From NCBI RefSeq assembly GCF_044788715.1, contig NZ_CP173170.1:3410001-3474000 (forward strand): DNA of 64,000 nt, read 5' to 3'. This document shows positions 9,192 through 17,528 of this stretch, piece after piece. Both the position numbers and the translations under genes were made by a program. Below the pieces are notes generated by a model. The model was not told the origin of the DNA, did no database searches, and saw nothing but the letters and a program-made list of their open reading frames with translations. This DNA is from Methylotuvimicrobium sp018830325 (GTDB lineage: Bacteria; Pseudomonadota; Gammaproteobacteria; Methylococcales; Methylomonadaceae). Within the stretch, counting starts at the first letter, position 1. The number at the start of each line of letters is the position of its first letter.

Positions 9192-9247
9192 CTTTCATCT
9201 TTCACCTTTCACCTTTCTCCTTGATCCTTGAACCTTGAACCTTTATA
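9192..9247. repeat. Heptamer microsatellite (CTTTCAC / CTTGAAC), about 8 units
   Basis: Consecutive heptamers CTTTCAT, CTTTCAC, CTTTCAC, CTTTCTC, CTTGATC, CTTGAAC, CTTGAAC, CTTTATA. The array encodes the C-terminal tail of the nucleotidyltransferase gene. CTTGAAC recurs as five perfect units at 17014-17048. Confidence 0.85.
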
Positions 9248-10152
9248 TACTCCCCTTTCGCCTCGCGGCTCGAACCGACGATAATACGCTTCAAACCGCT
9301 CGGTGACTCTTCCAACAAACCGCAAACCTCGATTTCTTCTCCGTTTTGCGCTTGACCGGTATAAGTCGCGGTAAAAACCGCAATCTCATCGATAGTCGGC
9401 TCATTGCATTTAAACAGCGCCGGATAATCGAAAGCCCGGCTATCGTCGGTCACGATGCAACGCAACAAGATTTTGCCGCATTTACGGTAAGTCTCGGTAG
9501 CGACCGACTCCGGATCGATAAAATTCAAATCGAATTTACGATCATTCACCAAAGCCTTATTAAATTTGCGCTGTTCATGCCAAACATAATCGTCGAAATC
9601 GATATGACAATCCCGGCGACGAAAACTCTCTTGCCAATGCCTCAGGTCGAGTTCATGCAGCAAACCGGCTTGAATCAACTCACGGTTAATCGCTCTGGCC
9701 TGATGAAATAGATCCCGGTCATAAAAAACCAGATCGATATCGGATGCCTTTCCTTGAGCGCCGATTAGCAACGAACCGGTCACGCCCATTTGGTTAACAT
9801 CCAGCCCCCGACTCTGATACAGATTCGATAATCGAAGCAAATCATGCTCGACCGGATCGAGCCGCGCAGCCGATAACAGCTCGCTCAAGCGTTGTCGTGG
9901 CTGATAATGCTTAATTACTCGCTCTTCAGGAACGGCATGAACACGGACATCCCGCATCGGGCAATAATACAAATATTCAGGATGATCTCGACTCAATAAG
10001 TTGTCCGCTTGCCGGGTGGATTGTTTTTGCCAACCGTTCGCGCTTCGCCGATAACGTAAAAAACACAACACCCTGCCCTGCTCAATGCCGTGCTCCACTA
10101 CGGCAAAAACCAGCCCTTCAGCAGTCTCAATGAAATCTTTCGCTAAATACAT
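9202..10152 (-). CDS. Nucleotidyltransferase-fold protein (pol-beta superfamily)
   Basis: 316 residues. The catalytic signature is GVTGSLLIGAQGKASDIDLV (about 121-140): the GS motif followed by D-x-D metal ligands; a third acidic strand is probably CHIDFDDYVW. The N-terminal 100 residues and C-terminal OB-like part (PTIDEIAVFTATYTGQAQ) are not recognised. Similar predicted nucleotidyltransferases occur in archaea and proteobacteria with unknown substrates. The last residues (KVQGSRIKEKGER) come from the heptamer array and are probably not functional. Confidence 0.7.
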   Translation of the reverse strand: MYLAKDFIETAEGLVFAVVEHGIEQGRVLCFLRYRRSANGWQKQSTRQADNLLSRDHPEYLYYCPMRDVRVHAVPEERVIKHYQPRQRLSELLSAARLDPVEHDLLRLSNLYQSRGLDVNQMGVTGSLLIGAQGKASDIDLVFYDRDLFHQARAINRELIQAGLLHELDLRHWQESFRRRDCHIDFDDYVWHEQRKFNKALVNDRKFDLNFIDPESVATETYRKCGKILLRCIVTDDSRAFDYPALFKCNEPTIDEIAVFTATYTGQAQNGEEIEVCGLLEESPSGLKRIIVGSSREAKGEYIKVQGSRIKEKGER

Positions 10153-10158
10153 GATAGT

Positions 10159-10311
10159 TATACCTATCGTAGATGAAAATACGACGCCAGGGGGCCGCCA
10201 AAGGACGCCGTGAATACGTCCATGGCTCTATGCCAGCTCCATGCTGGCAAAGCCTTTGTCGCCCCCGGCGCCTCCTCGGGCACTACCGAAATTTGAAGTG
10301 CGAAAGGTATA
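10159..10311. mobile_element. TATACC...GGTATA element, empty form (copy A)
   Basis: Starts TATACCTATCGTAGAT and ends GAAGTGCGAAAGGTATA. Inside are GGACGCCGTGAATACGTCC (palindromic) and an inverted pair around CCAGCTCCATGCTGG. The TGAA of the inner palindrome is uninterrupted, making this the empty-site reference for the nested 65-bp element. No ORF. Confidence 0.8.
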
Positions 10312-10353
10312 AAAACATTCGTTTAAATCGTTTTATTCGACTCATCCTGGTCC

Positions 10354-10540
10354 TAAGGATTTAGTCGTAAATAACTTCCCCATTTTACTGAGGGTTCGGT
10401 TGCTCGATTGGCAGGTGTCGGCGGCACGGAAAGCCGCCGTCAAGCCTACACGGACGTATTCACGGCGTCCTGCCAAGCGAGTTACCGAAACCTCGACAAA
10501 GCGCATAGTTCCAGGACGTTATTTATCACGAAATCCTAAA
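10354..10540. repeat. TTAGGATTT-ended repeat (copy 1)
   Basis: Left end TAAGGATTTAGTCGTAAATAAC and right end GTTATTTATCACGAAATCCTAA are near inverted repeats. The interior GGTTCGGTTGCTCGATTGGC is shared with copies at 44819-45221 and 59803-59911. This repeat plus the element at 10159-10311 fill most of the 395-bp gap between the flanking genes; no gene is seen. Confidence 0.7.
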
Positions 10541-10547
10541 TGAATAC

Positions 10548-11477
10548 TCAGGCACTCTCGAGCCGGTTTCGGCCTTTTTCCTTCGCTCGATAGAGCGCGT
10601 CGTCGGACGCCTTCATCAATTCATCGATAGTCTTGAACTGACCGTTGTAGGTTGCAAGACCCAAACTCAGTGAAACATAACTATCGACTTTCGACCCTTC
10701 GTGAGGAATTTTCCGAGCGGACACGGCCAACCTAATTTTTTCGGCTAAATCCCGGCTTCCTTGCCAGTCCGTATTCGGCATGATCACAGCAAATTCCTCG
10801 CCGCCGTAACGGCAGGCTAAATCGGTCGCTCGCTGAGGCACCGAAGCGATGGCCTCTGCGATTTTTTTCAAGCAGTCATCGCCCGCCATATGCCCATACC
10901 GATCGTTATAAACTTTAAAATAATCGATATCGCACATCAGCAACGATAGCGGGTGCTTGTCACGTCTGGCATGATTAAATTCTCTTAACAGTGTAGTATC
11001 GAAATTGCGTCGATTCGCGATACCGGTCAGTTGATCGTGTAGCGATGCAAAACTGAGCGCCTCATTGGCATGCATCAAATCCCGTTGTACGGCATGCAGT
11101 TTTCGCCGCATTTCATAAATGCGTTCCATAGCAACGATTTGCATTTCTAGACGTTTCGGGCTAATCGGCTTGGCCAGATACGCATCGCCACCGGCCCTGA
11201 TACATGCGGCATAGGAGTCGTCATCGGTTTTGATCGTTAAAAAAATAATCGGAAACCAATCGTCGCCTTTCAAAGACCGGATCGCTTGTGTCGTCTCGAA
11301 TCCGTTCAAACCGGGCATTTCAATATCCATCATGACCAAATCGACATCGTTCGATCGAATAAATTCAAGCCCCTCCGCTCCGTTTTCGGCATGAATCACA
11401 TGATGCCCAAGCTCCTTGACACACTCCGCAACCAGCATTCGAATGGCTTTACTATCGTCTATTACCAATATTTTCAT
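10548..11477 (-). CDS. Response regulator diguanylate cyclase (REC-GGDEF)
   Basis: 309 residues. The N-terminal receiver has the acidic pair IDDS, phosphoacceptor Asp51 in MMDIEMPG, and Lys in LAKPIS. A short coiled linker leads to the GGDEF domain with an intact active site RYGGEEF and the allosteric I-site RATD five residues upstream, so product inhibition by c-di-GMP is expected. DQLTGIANRRNFD marks the GGDEF start. Synthesis of c-di-GMP would be controlled by an unlinked histidine kinase; none lies nearby. The gene stands alone between repeat blocks. Confidence 0.92.
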   Translation of the reverse strand: MKILVIDDSKAIRMLVAECVKELGHHVIHAENGAEGLEFIRSNDVDLVMMDIEMPGLNGFETTQAIRSLKGDDWFPIIFLTIKTDDDSYAACIRAGGDAYLAKPISPKRLEMQIVAMERIYEMRRKLHAVQRDLMHANEALSFASLHDQLTGIANRRNFDTTLLREFNHARRDKHPLSLLMCDIDYFKVYNDRYGHMAGDDCLKKIAEAIASVPQRATDLACRYGGEEFAVIMPNTDWQGSRDLAEKIRLAVSARKIPHEGSKVDSYVSLSLGLATYNGQFKTIDELMKASDDALYRAKEKGRNRLESA

Positions 11478-11556
11478 AAGAATTTCTTTACTATAAACCC
11501 GATTTCCAATACTAATTTCCCGAAAAAGCGCCCTTTAAAATAGACTATGTTCGCGT

Positions 11557-11834
11557 TATACCTTTCGCACTTAAAATTTCGGCAGTGCCAGAGGAGGCGC
11601 CTGGGTGTCCGGTCGATTTTTGCTCCTGCAAAATCGACATTCACGCCATCCTTGGCGCTCATAAAGGCTTTGCCAGCATGGAGCTGGCATAGAGACAACA
11701 TGGACGTATTCACCCAGCACCTAAATTAGCCATCATATTAAATTATTGCCAATGACCTATGGAATTTAGGTGCTGGGTTCACGGCGTCCTTTAGCGGACA
11801 CCCTGGCGCCGAATTTTGATCTACGACGGGTATA
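11557..11834. mobile_element. TATACC...GGTATA element carrying the nested 65-bp palindrome (copy B)
   Basis: Inverted relative to copy A: begins TATACCTTTCGCACTTAAAA and ends GATCTACGACGGGTATA. It has an additional GCTCCTGCAAAATCGACATT insertion and the nested palindrome at 11713-11777. Confidence 0.8.
11713..11777. mobile_element. Nested 65-bp palindromic element (copy 1) with TTCA duplication
   Basis: CCCAGCACCTAAATT at the left is the inverse of AATTTAGGTGCTGGG at the right. TTCA occurs immediately on both sides (11709-11712 and 11778-11781), while the empty element has it once. Confidence 0.82.
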
Positions 11835-12255
11835 GTAGTTGAAATTAATACTACACCAATTTTGAAACTTGAAGACTGTAGGTACGCGCAGCGTACCCTA
11901 CAATTCACTTTGGATTTATAAGTACTTCCGGTATTGGCAGGTGTTTCCAACTATTTACCGCATACATAGCCTTAAAATATCGCTGATCCGATATCCAGAA
12001 TAAATGTTCTTGCGGCCTCAAATCCAAAATAACGTCTCTTTACACATCCAAGGATTAGCCGATCAGGGCTTAATACTAGCATTCCTTAAAATAAACATGG
12101 GAATTCATCATCAGCATCTCATTGGTTTTATTAATACCCCAACATAATGAGGTAGGGATTTTTTTTATAAATCGTCCACTTTCGAGTTGATTCGTTATAA
12201 TACGTTGCACAAAAAAACAATAACCGCAGTAAGCGGAAAATAAGCTGGGGGATGC
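11835..12255. other. Upstream region of the NDH-2 gene
   Basis: Holds a REP-type palindrome at 11877-11902 (TGTAGGTACGC / GCGTACCCTACA) and then about 350 bp of AT-rich sequence without a credible ORF. A TATAAT box at about 12196 may belong to the promoter of the following gene; no good -35 box accompanies it. Confidence 0.4.
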
Positions 12256-13563
12256 ATGAGCGAGAGCAACAACGAAAAGCATAAAATTCTGATTGTCGGC
12301 GGCGGCGCGGCCGGACTGGAGCTGGCAACGACACTAGGTAATAAATTAGGCAAAGCGGGTTTGGCTGAAATCAACCTCATCGATGCCTCCTCGACTCATA
12401 TTTGGAAACCTTTATTGCATGAGGTCGCGGCCGGCACCCTGGATGAAACCGAGCAAGTCGATTATCTGGCACAAGCCTATCGCAGTCATTTCCGTTTCCG
12501 CCTCGGCAAAATGGCCGGTTTGAGCCGCGAAAAAAAAGAAGTCTATTTGAGCCCGACTTACAGCGATAGCGGCGAAGAACTGATACCCGAACGCACATTC
12601 AAATACGACACCCTAGTCATGGCTGTCGGCAGCATCAGCAATACTTTCAATATCAAAGGCGTGGCCGAACACTGCATGTTTCTCGACACAACCTCGCAGG
12701 CCTTCAAATTTCAAAAGCAACTGGTCGAAACTTATATCAAACGCCATGTCAGTAAAGGCGGCAGCAAGGACAAACCGTTATCGATCGCGATTGTTGGCGC
12801 CGGCGCAACCGGCGTAGAATTATCAGCAGAACTGCACGAAGTGACGCATCTATTGAATGTCTATGGACTCGACCAAGCCGGCGATGTAAAAATTACGATT
12901 ATCGAAGCGGCCACGCAATTATTACCTGCCCTACCGACTAAGCTGGCACACGCGACGCAACAACAATTGGTCAAGCTCAATATCGACCTAAAGCTTGGAC
13001 GGCGGGTCACCGAAGTCTCGAAAGACGGCATCACGACTCACGACGGGGAATTCATTCCAGCCGACCTCAAAGTCTGGGCGGCCGGTATCAAGGCACCGGA
13101 CTGGCTACAACAAATCGACGGCTTGGAAACAAACCGAATCAATCAATTGGTCGTCAATGACGCTCTACAAACGGTCGACCCCAGTATTTTCGCGATCGGC
13201 GATTGCGCAGCCTGTTCTTGGCCGGGGCATGAACAAAACGTTCCTCCGCGCGCTCAGGCCGCTCATCAACAAGCCTCGACGGTAGCGAAATCCATCGTCA
13301 ATCACTTGCAAGGCAAAGACCCAGTCAAATTTGTATATCACGACTACGGTTCGCTAGTTTCGTTGGGCAAATATTCTACCGTCGGCAATTTGATGGGCAA
13401 CCTGATGGGTTCAGTCACGATCGGCGGCTTTATCGCCCGCATCGTTTATCTGTCGCTTTATAAAATGCATCAGGTCGCGATCCACGGTTATTTTAGAACG
13501 GCAATGTTGACGCTCTCAAATTTATTCCGGCGTAGCGCCCATGCCAAAATAAAAATGCACTAA
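12256..13563 (+). CDS. ndh: Type II NADH:quinone oxidoreductase (NDH-2)
   Basis: 435 residues with two dinucleotide-binding folds: ILIVGGGAAGLELA (FAD) and IAIVGAGATGVELSAEL (NADH, about 178). The FAD ribityl/quinone segment IFAIGDCAAC and the Ala-rich RAQAAHQQA are diagnostic of NDH-2. The C-terminal amphipathic tail (ARIVYLSLYKMHQVAIHGYFR) serves as membrane anchor. It oxidises NADH at the cytoplasmic face and passes electrons to quinone without pumping protons. Stands as the first gene of a plus-strand series separated by short gaps. Confidence 0.9.
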   Translation: MSESNNEKHKILIVGGGAAGLELATTLGNKLGKAGLAEINLIDASSTHIWKPLLHEVAAGTLDETEQVDYLAQAYRSHFRFRLGKMAGLSREKKEVYLSPTYSDSGEELIPERTFKYDTLVMAVGSISNTFNIKGVAEHCMFLDTTSQAFKFQKQLVETYIKRHVSKGGSKDKPLSIAIVGAGATGVELSAELHEVTHLLNVYGLDQAGDVKITIIEAATQLLPALPTKLAHATQQQLVKLNIDLKLGRRVTEVSKDGITTHDGEFIPADLKVWAAGIKAPDWLQQIDGLETNRINQLVVNDALQTVDPSIFAIGDCAACSWPGHEQNVPPRAQAAHQQASTVAKSIVNHLQGKDPVKFVYHDYGSLVSLGKYSTVGNLMGNLMGSVTIGGFIARIVYLSLYKMHQVAIHGYFRTAMLTLSNLFRRSAHAKIKMH

Positions 13564-13617
13564 GAACCAGACTCAATCAGCTCCTTTTTTACAAACCACA
13601 TACCTTTAATAACTATC

Positions 13618-14142
13618 ATGTTTGAAATTGAATACATTTTTCGTGAAGAGGATTTAATCCATTTCAACGAAGTCCAACTGCAACAAAACGACGAAGTCCT
13701 GAATAACATCCGTAAAAACCGGCTGGTTTTCCCCGGTGCGCTAGTGATTATCGGTATTTTTTATTATTTGTACTACGGCGATATGATGACGGCGGCTTAT
13801 ATTTCCAGCATTGCCATCCTTTGGGCGCTGCTCTCGCCGAAAATCATGCTGCTCGACATGCGTCGCCAGATCATGAAAAACTATACCGAAAAAGAAAAAG
13901 CCGATATGTTCGGCCGATATACGCTCAAGATAGAACCCGATCATTTGCTCGAAATATCGCCGAGCGGCAAACACAAGATGCCTTGGAACGAATTAATCCG
14001 AGTCGAACAAGAAGACGAGCATTATGTCTATATTTTCATTAGTCTCAATACCGCTTTGGTCATTCCGGCAAAAACCGTCAAAAAAGGCAAACTGAAGGAA
14101 TTCGCCGAGCAAGTACAGAGTATGATCGATAGAAAAAGCTAA
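13618..14142 (+). CDS. YcxB-like membrane protein
   Basis: 174 residues. Two adjacent hydrophobic helices at about 38-75 (LVFPGALVIIGIFYYLYYG and YISSIAILWALLSP) are followed by a soluble domain with ISPSGKHKMPWNELIRVEQEDEHYVYIFIS, the YcxB-like (PH-fold-related) pattern. Function of the family is unknown. It lies 9 bp before the ABC-F gene, so probably co-transcribed. Confidence 0.7.
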   Translation: MFEIEYIFREEDLIHFNEVQLQQNDEVLNNIRKNRLVFPGALVIIGIFYYLYYGDMMTAAYISSIAILWALLSPKIMLLDMRRQIMKNYTEKEKADMFGRYTLKIEPDHLLEISPSGKHKMPWNELIRVEQEDEHYVYIFISLNTALVIPAKTVKKGKLKEFAEQVQSMIDRKS

Positions 14143-14151
14143 ACGCCAAAC

Positions 14152-16035
14152 ATGCTGAATTTTAAAAACGTATCCTTGAGACGCGGCCCAAACCTACTGT
14201 TTAGTCAAGCGTCCTTTACAATTCATCAAGGCCAAAAAGTCGGCCTGACCGGTGCGAACGGCGCGGGAAAATCCAGCCTTTTCGCACTACTGAGGGGCGA
14301 GTTGCACACCGATGAAGGCGACTTTTCGATGCCGCCGGGCCTCGAAGTCGCGCATGTCGCGCAAGAAACGCCGGCGGTCGCCTGTTCGGCGATCGATTAC
14401 GTGATTGATGGGGATCAAGAGTTAAGACGACTACAAAAACAATTAAGCGCGGCCGAACAAACCGGCGATGGGTTAAAGCTGGCAGAATTACATGCAGCCT
14501 TGGATATCATCGGCGGTTATACCGCCGAAGCCCGCGCAGCCCGTCTGATGAACGGACTAGGGTTTCGCCCCGATCAAGAACAAAACCCGGTCTCTTCGTT
14601 TTCCGGCGGCTGGCGCATGCGCTTGAATCTGGCGCAAGCCCTAATGTGCCGTTCGGATCTTTTACTGCTCGACGAACCGACCAATCATCTCGATCTGGAT
14701 GCGGTCATTTGGTTGCAAGATTGGCTTTGCAAATATCCCGGCACTTTGCTTTTGATCTCGCACGATCGCGACTTCCTCGATGCCATCGCCAGCCACATCG
14801 CGCATATCGAACAAAACAAAATCGAGATCTATACCGGAAACTATTCGGCTTTCGAAAAAATGCGCGCGGAAAAACTCGCGCAGCAACAATCCGCGTTCGA
14901 AAAACAGCAACGCGAAATCGCCCATATTCAAAGTTTTGTAGACCGTTTCAAGGCCAAGGCCACCAAAGCCAAGCAAGCGCAAAGCCGAATTAAGTCGCTT
15001 GAACGGATGGAACTCATCGCTCAAGCGCATGTCGACTCGCCCTTTAATTTCAGCTTCCGTAAACCGCAAAAAATGCCTAACCCGCTGCTCAAATTGCAAG
15101 AGGCCGGTATCGGTTACGGAACGACAATAGTGATCGACGGTGCGGAATTGACGCTTGCTCCCGGCGATCGAATCGGCTTATTAGGCCCCAACGGCGCAGG
15201 AAAATCTAGTTTAATCAAAGTACTAGCCGGAGAAATGCAGCCTTTGGCCGGAGAAATACTGACCGCCGACGCACTGAACATCGGCTATTTTGCCCAGCAT
15301 CAACTCGAGCAATTGCGAATCGATGAAAGCCCGTTGCAACATCTGCAAAGACTCGATAAACAAGCGACCGAAAAAGATTTACGCAATTATCTCGGCGGTT
15401 TCGATTTTAGGGGCGACAAAGTATTGGAACCTGTCGGCCCTTTTTCCGGAGGTGAAAAAGCACGCTTGGTTTTAGCGATTTTAGTGTATCAAAACCCGAA
15501 CCTATTACTGCTGGACGAGCCGACCAACCATCTTGACTTGGAAATGCGCCACGCTTTGAGCGTCGCGTTACAGGATTATGAAGGCGCCATGCTGATCGTC
15601 TCGCACGACCGGCATTTACTGCGCTCGGTTACCGATCAACTCCTTTTAGTCGCGGACGGCAAGGTTCGGCCTTTCGACGGAGATCTGGACGATTACCGTT
15701 CCTGGCTGACCGAGCAATCCAAAAACGAAGAACCGCCTGAGGAAGCCGCCAATCAATCACTTTCCCGAAAAGACCAGCGTAAGCTTGAAGCCGAACGCCG
15801 ACAAAAAAACAAACCGCTGCTCGATGCTCTGAAAAAAGCCGAACTCGCGGTAGAAAATCTACATCGGGAACAATATGAATTGGAACAGCAATTAGCCGAT
15901 CCGGCTGTTTATCAAGACCCGGAGAAAGAACGCTTGAAGCAGCTACTGTCGCGCAAAACCCGGATCGATAAGGAGCTCGAAGAAGCCGAAGCGGAATGGC
16001 TCGAAGCCGAAACCAAACTCGAAGAAGCCGGCTAG
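14152..16035 (+). CDS. ABC-F family ATPase, YheS-like
   Basis: 627 residues with two ABC domains and no membrane segments. Walker A motifs are GANGAGKSS and GPNGAGKSS; signatures SGGWRMRL and SGGEKARL; Walker B LLLDEPTNHLDL occurs twice. The linker of about 80 residues between domains is charged and helical, and the C-terminus (about 550-627) is a coiled coil. Length and coiled-coil tail match E. coli YheS. ABC-F proteins act on ribosomes, relieving stalls at the P or E site. The start 9 bp after the YcxB stop is ATG. Confidence 0.9.
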   Translation: MLNFKNVSLRRGPNLLFSQASFTIHQGQKVGLTGANGAGKSSLFALLRGELHTDEGDFSMPPGLEVAHVAQETPAVACSAIDYVIDGDQELRRLQKQLSAAEQTGDGLKLAELHAALDIIGGYTAEARAARLMNGLGFRPDQEQNPVSSFSGGWRMRLNLAQALMCRSDLLLLDEPTNHLDLDAVIWLQDWLCKYPGTLLLISHDRDFLDAIASHIAHIEQNKIEIYTGNYSAFEKMRAEKLAQQQSAFEKQQREIAHIQSFVDRFKAKATKAKQAQSRIKSLERMELIAQAHVDSPFNFSFRKPQKMPNPLLKLQEAGIGYGTTIVIDGAELTLAPGDRIGLLGPNGAGKSSLIKVLAGEMQPLAGEILTADALNIGYFAQHQLEQLRIDESPLQHLQRLDKQATEKDLRNYLGGFDFRGDKVLEPVGPFSGGEKARLVLAILVYQNPNLLLLDEPTNHLDLEMRHALSVALQDYEGAMLIVSHDRHLLRSVTDQLLLVADGKVRPFDGDLDDYRSWLTEQSKNEEPPEEAANQSLSRKDQRKLEAERRQKNKPLLDALKKAELAVENLHREQYELEQQLADPAVYQDPEKERLKQLLSRKTRIDKELEEAEAEWLEAETKLEEAG

Positions 16036-16038
16036 CTT

Positions 16039-16533
16039 ATGTACGAATGGGTCATGCTATTTTTCGATCTTTGCCGATTTCGGAAAGGCCCGCAAGACCT
16101 TCCCTTTTCGCAGGCTTTGCTGCTGAGTTCTATTATGGCCTATGCCATTCTGGGCTTTTTGATGCTGTATATCGATAGCGGCTGGTTTAACGCAATTATG
16201 CAGGTATCGGTCGGCGCCTTATTATTGCTGGCTTTTGCCAAAATCATATTGCTCATTTCACGAAAACCCGGCCGTTTTGTGCAAACATCGAGCGCGCTGT
16301 TTGGAACCGATGCCTTGATAAGTTTCTTCGCACTCCCGATTATTGCCGGCATGACAACCGGCCGAGTCTCGCTTTTGGCCTTCGCGGCACTGGTCGCGTT
16401 AATGATCTGGCATTGGCTAATTACCGGACACATAGTCCGGCATGCCTTATCCGCATCCTTTAGCTTTGGACTGGGTGTCGCATTCTTGTATATCATGGCA
16501 TCTTATTGGCTCATGGCTCAGCTGTTTCCCTAA
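16039..16533 (+). CDS. Five-helix inner-membrane protein, function unknown
   Basis: 164 residues starting 3 bp after the ABC-F stop. About five hydrophobic helices follow a short amphipathic N-terminus with FRKGPQDLPFS. I do not recognise the family; the layout resembles small Yip1-type membrane proteins. Tight spacing suggests an operon with the genes on both sides. Confidence 0.65.
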   Translation: MYEWVMLFFDLCRFRKGPQDLPFSQALLLSSIMAYAILGFLMLYIDSGWFNAIMQVSVGALLLLAFAKIILLISRKPGRFVQTSSALFGTDALISFFALPIIAGMTTGRVSLLAFAALVALMIWHWLITGHIVRHALSASFSFGLGVAFLYIMASYWLMAQLFP

Positions 16534-16557
16534 CCTTGCGCTTCTAATGGAAATTTT

Positions 16558-17001
16558 ATGAAAAATTATACCCATATCTTACTCGCGGTTGACTTTTCCG
16601 ATCATACCGATGCCATTGCCGAACGTGCACGCGACTTGGCCGATAAATACCGAGCTAAAATAAGCCTGCTGCATGTCGTCGATAATCTTCCGATTGTAGA
16701 CACAGTGAACGGGCCGATTATTCCCTATGAAATTGACCTAACCGAACAATTAATGGAATCGGCCAAATTGCGACTGGAAAAACTAGCGGAACGATTCAAC
16801 ATCCCCGAAAACAATCGCTTTCTCGAATTAGGCAGCCCGAAAATCGAGATCGTCAGAATCGCCGAGGAAAACGCGGTCGATTTGATCGTCGTCGGCTCGC
16901 ACGGCCGACATGGACTCGCATTGCTGCTAGGATCCACAGCCAACGGCGTATTACATCACGCCAAATGCGATGTCCTTGCGGTACGCATTAAAGACGAATA
17001 A
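16558..17001 (+). CDS. Universal stress protein (UspA family)
   Basis: 147 residues, the usual single-domain length. It opens with ILLAVDFSDHTDAI and ends with the ATP-binding pattern GSHGRHGLALLLGSTANGV (G-x2-G-x9-G-S). It should form an ATP-binding homodimer involved in stress endurance. Confidence 0.88.
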   Translation: MKNYTHILLAVDFSDHTDAIAERARDLADKYRAKISLLHVVDNLPIVDTVNGPIIPYEIDLTEQLMESAKLRLEKLAERFNIPENNRFLELGSPKIEIVRIAEENAVDLIVVGSHGRHGLALLLGSTANGVLHHAKCDVLAVRIKDE

Positions 17002-17013
17002 ACCCGCCTCGAC

Positions 17014-17048
17014 CTTGAACCTTGAACCTTGAACCTTGAACCTTGAAC
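17014..17048. repeat. Heptamer microsatellite (CTTGAAC)x5
   Basis: Five perfect tandem copies between the Usp gene and the TM2 gene. TTG codons inside it give spurious in-frame starts for the TM2 protein. Confidence 0.92.
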
Positions 17049-17062
17049 CTCATTTAACAAAC

Positions 17063-17476
17063 ATGATCGGACATATAGAAAGTTTTGACCTCGGCAGACA
17101 AACCGGCGTAATAAAAAGCGGAGACTCTTTTTACGAGTTTCATCTCGACAGTTGGCAATCACCCGACTTACCTGAGCCTGGCGACGATATCAATTTCGAA
17201 TTGGAAGAAGGCGAAGCCAAATCGGTTGTGTTAATCGGCTCCTATCTCAATCCGCACAAACCGGTAAAATCTCGACTGCTGGCAACGATACTCGCGTTGC
17301 TTTTGGGCGGCGTCGGCGCACATCGTTTTTATCTCGGCTATTATTGGATCGGTCTTGCTCAGATCGCGGTGACTGTTTTGACCATCGGTTTCGGCGTGGT
17401 ATGGGGCTTTATTGAGTTTGCCCTGTTACTCAGCAAAAATTTCGATATAGACGCCAAAGGCAGGCCGTTGAAATAA
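17063..17476 (+). CDS. TM2-domain protein with N-terminal cold-shock-like fold
   Basis: 137 residues from the ATG at 17063; upstream TTG starts lie in the microsatellite and are rejected. Residues 1-60 (GHIESFDLGRQTGVIKSG, FELEEGEAKSVV) have the spacing of a CSD/OB fold. Then come two helices separated by GGVGAHRFYLGYYWIGLAQ, the TM2 signature. The arrangement (nucleic-acid-type fold plus TM2) recurs in proteobacteria, but the function is not established. Confidence 0.75.
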   Translation: MIGHIESFDLGRQTGVIKSGDSFYEFHLDSWQSPDLPEPGDDINFELEEGEAKSVVLIGSYLNPHKPVKSRLLATILALLLGGVGAHRFYLGYYWIGLAQIAVTVLTIGFGVVWGFIEFALLLSKNFDIDAKGRPLK

Positions 17477-17528
17477 ACGATCATTGAAATCGCTTAGCCC
17501 TGTTTAACCTGCGAAAGGTATCTATCGA

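Noticed and set aside
12076..12282. Small minus-strand frames upstream of ndh
   Set aside because: AT-rich intergenic sequence, overlapping frames without ribosome sites, one running into the ndh start.
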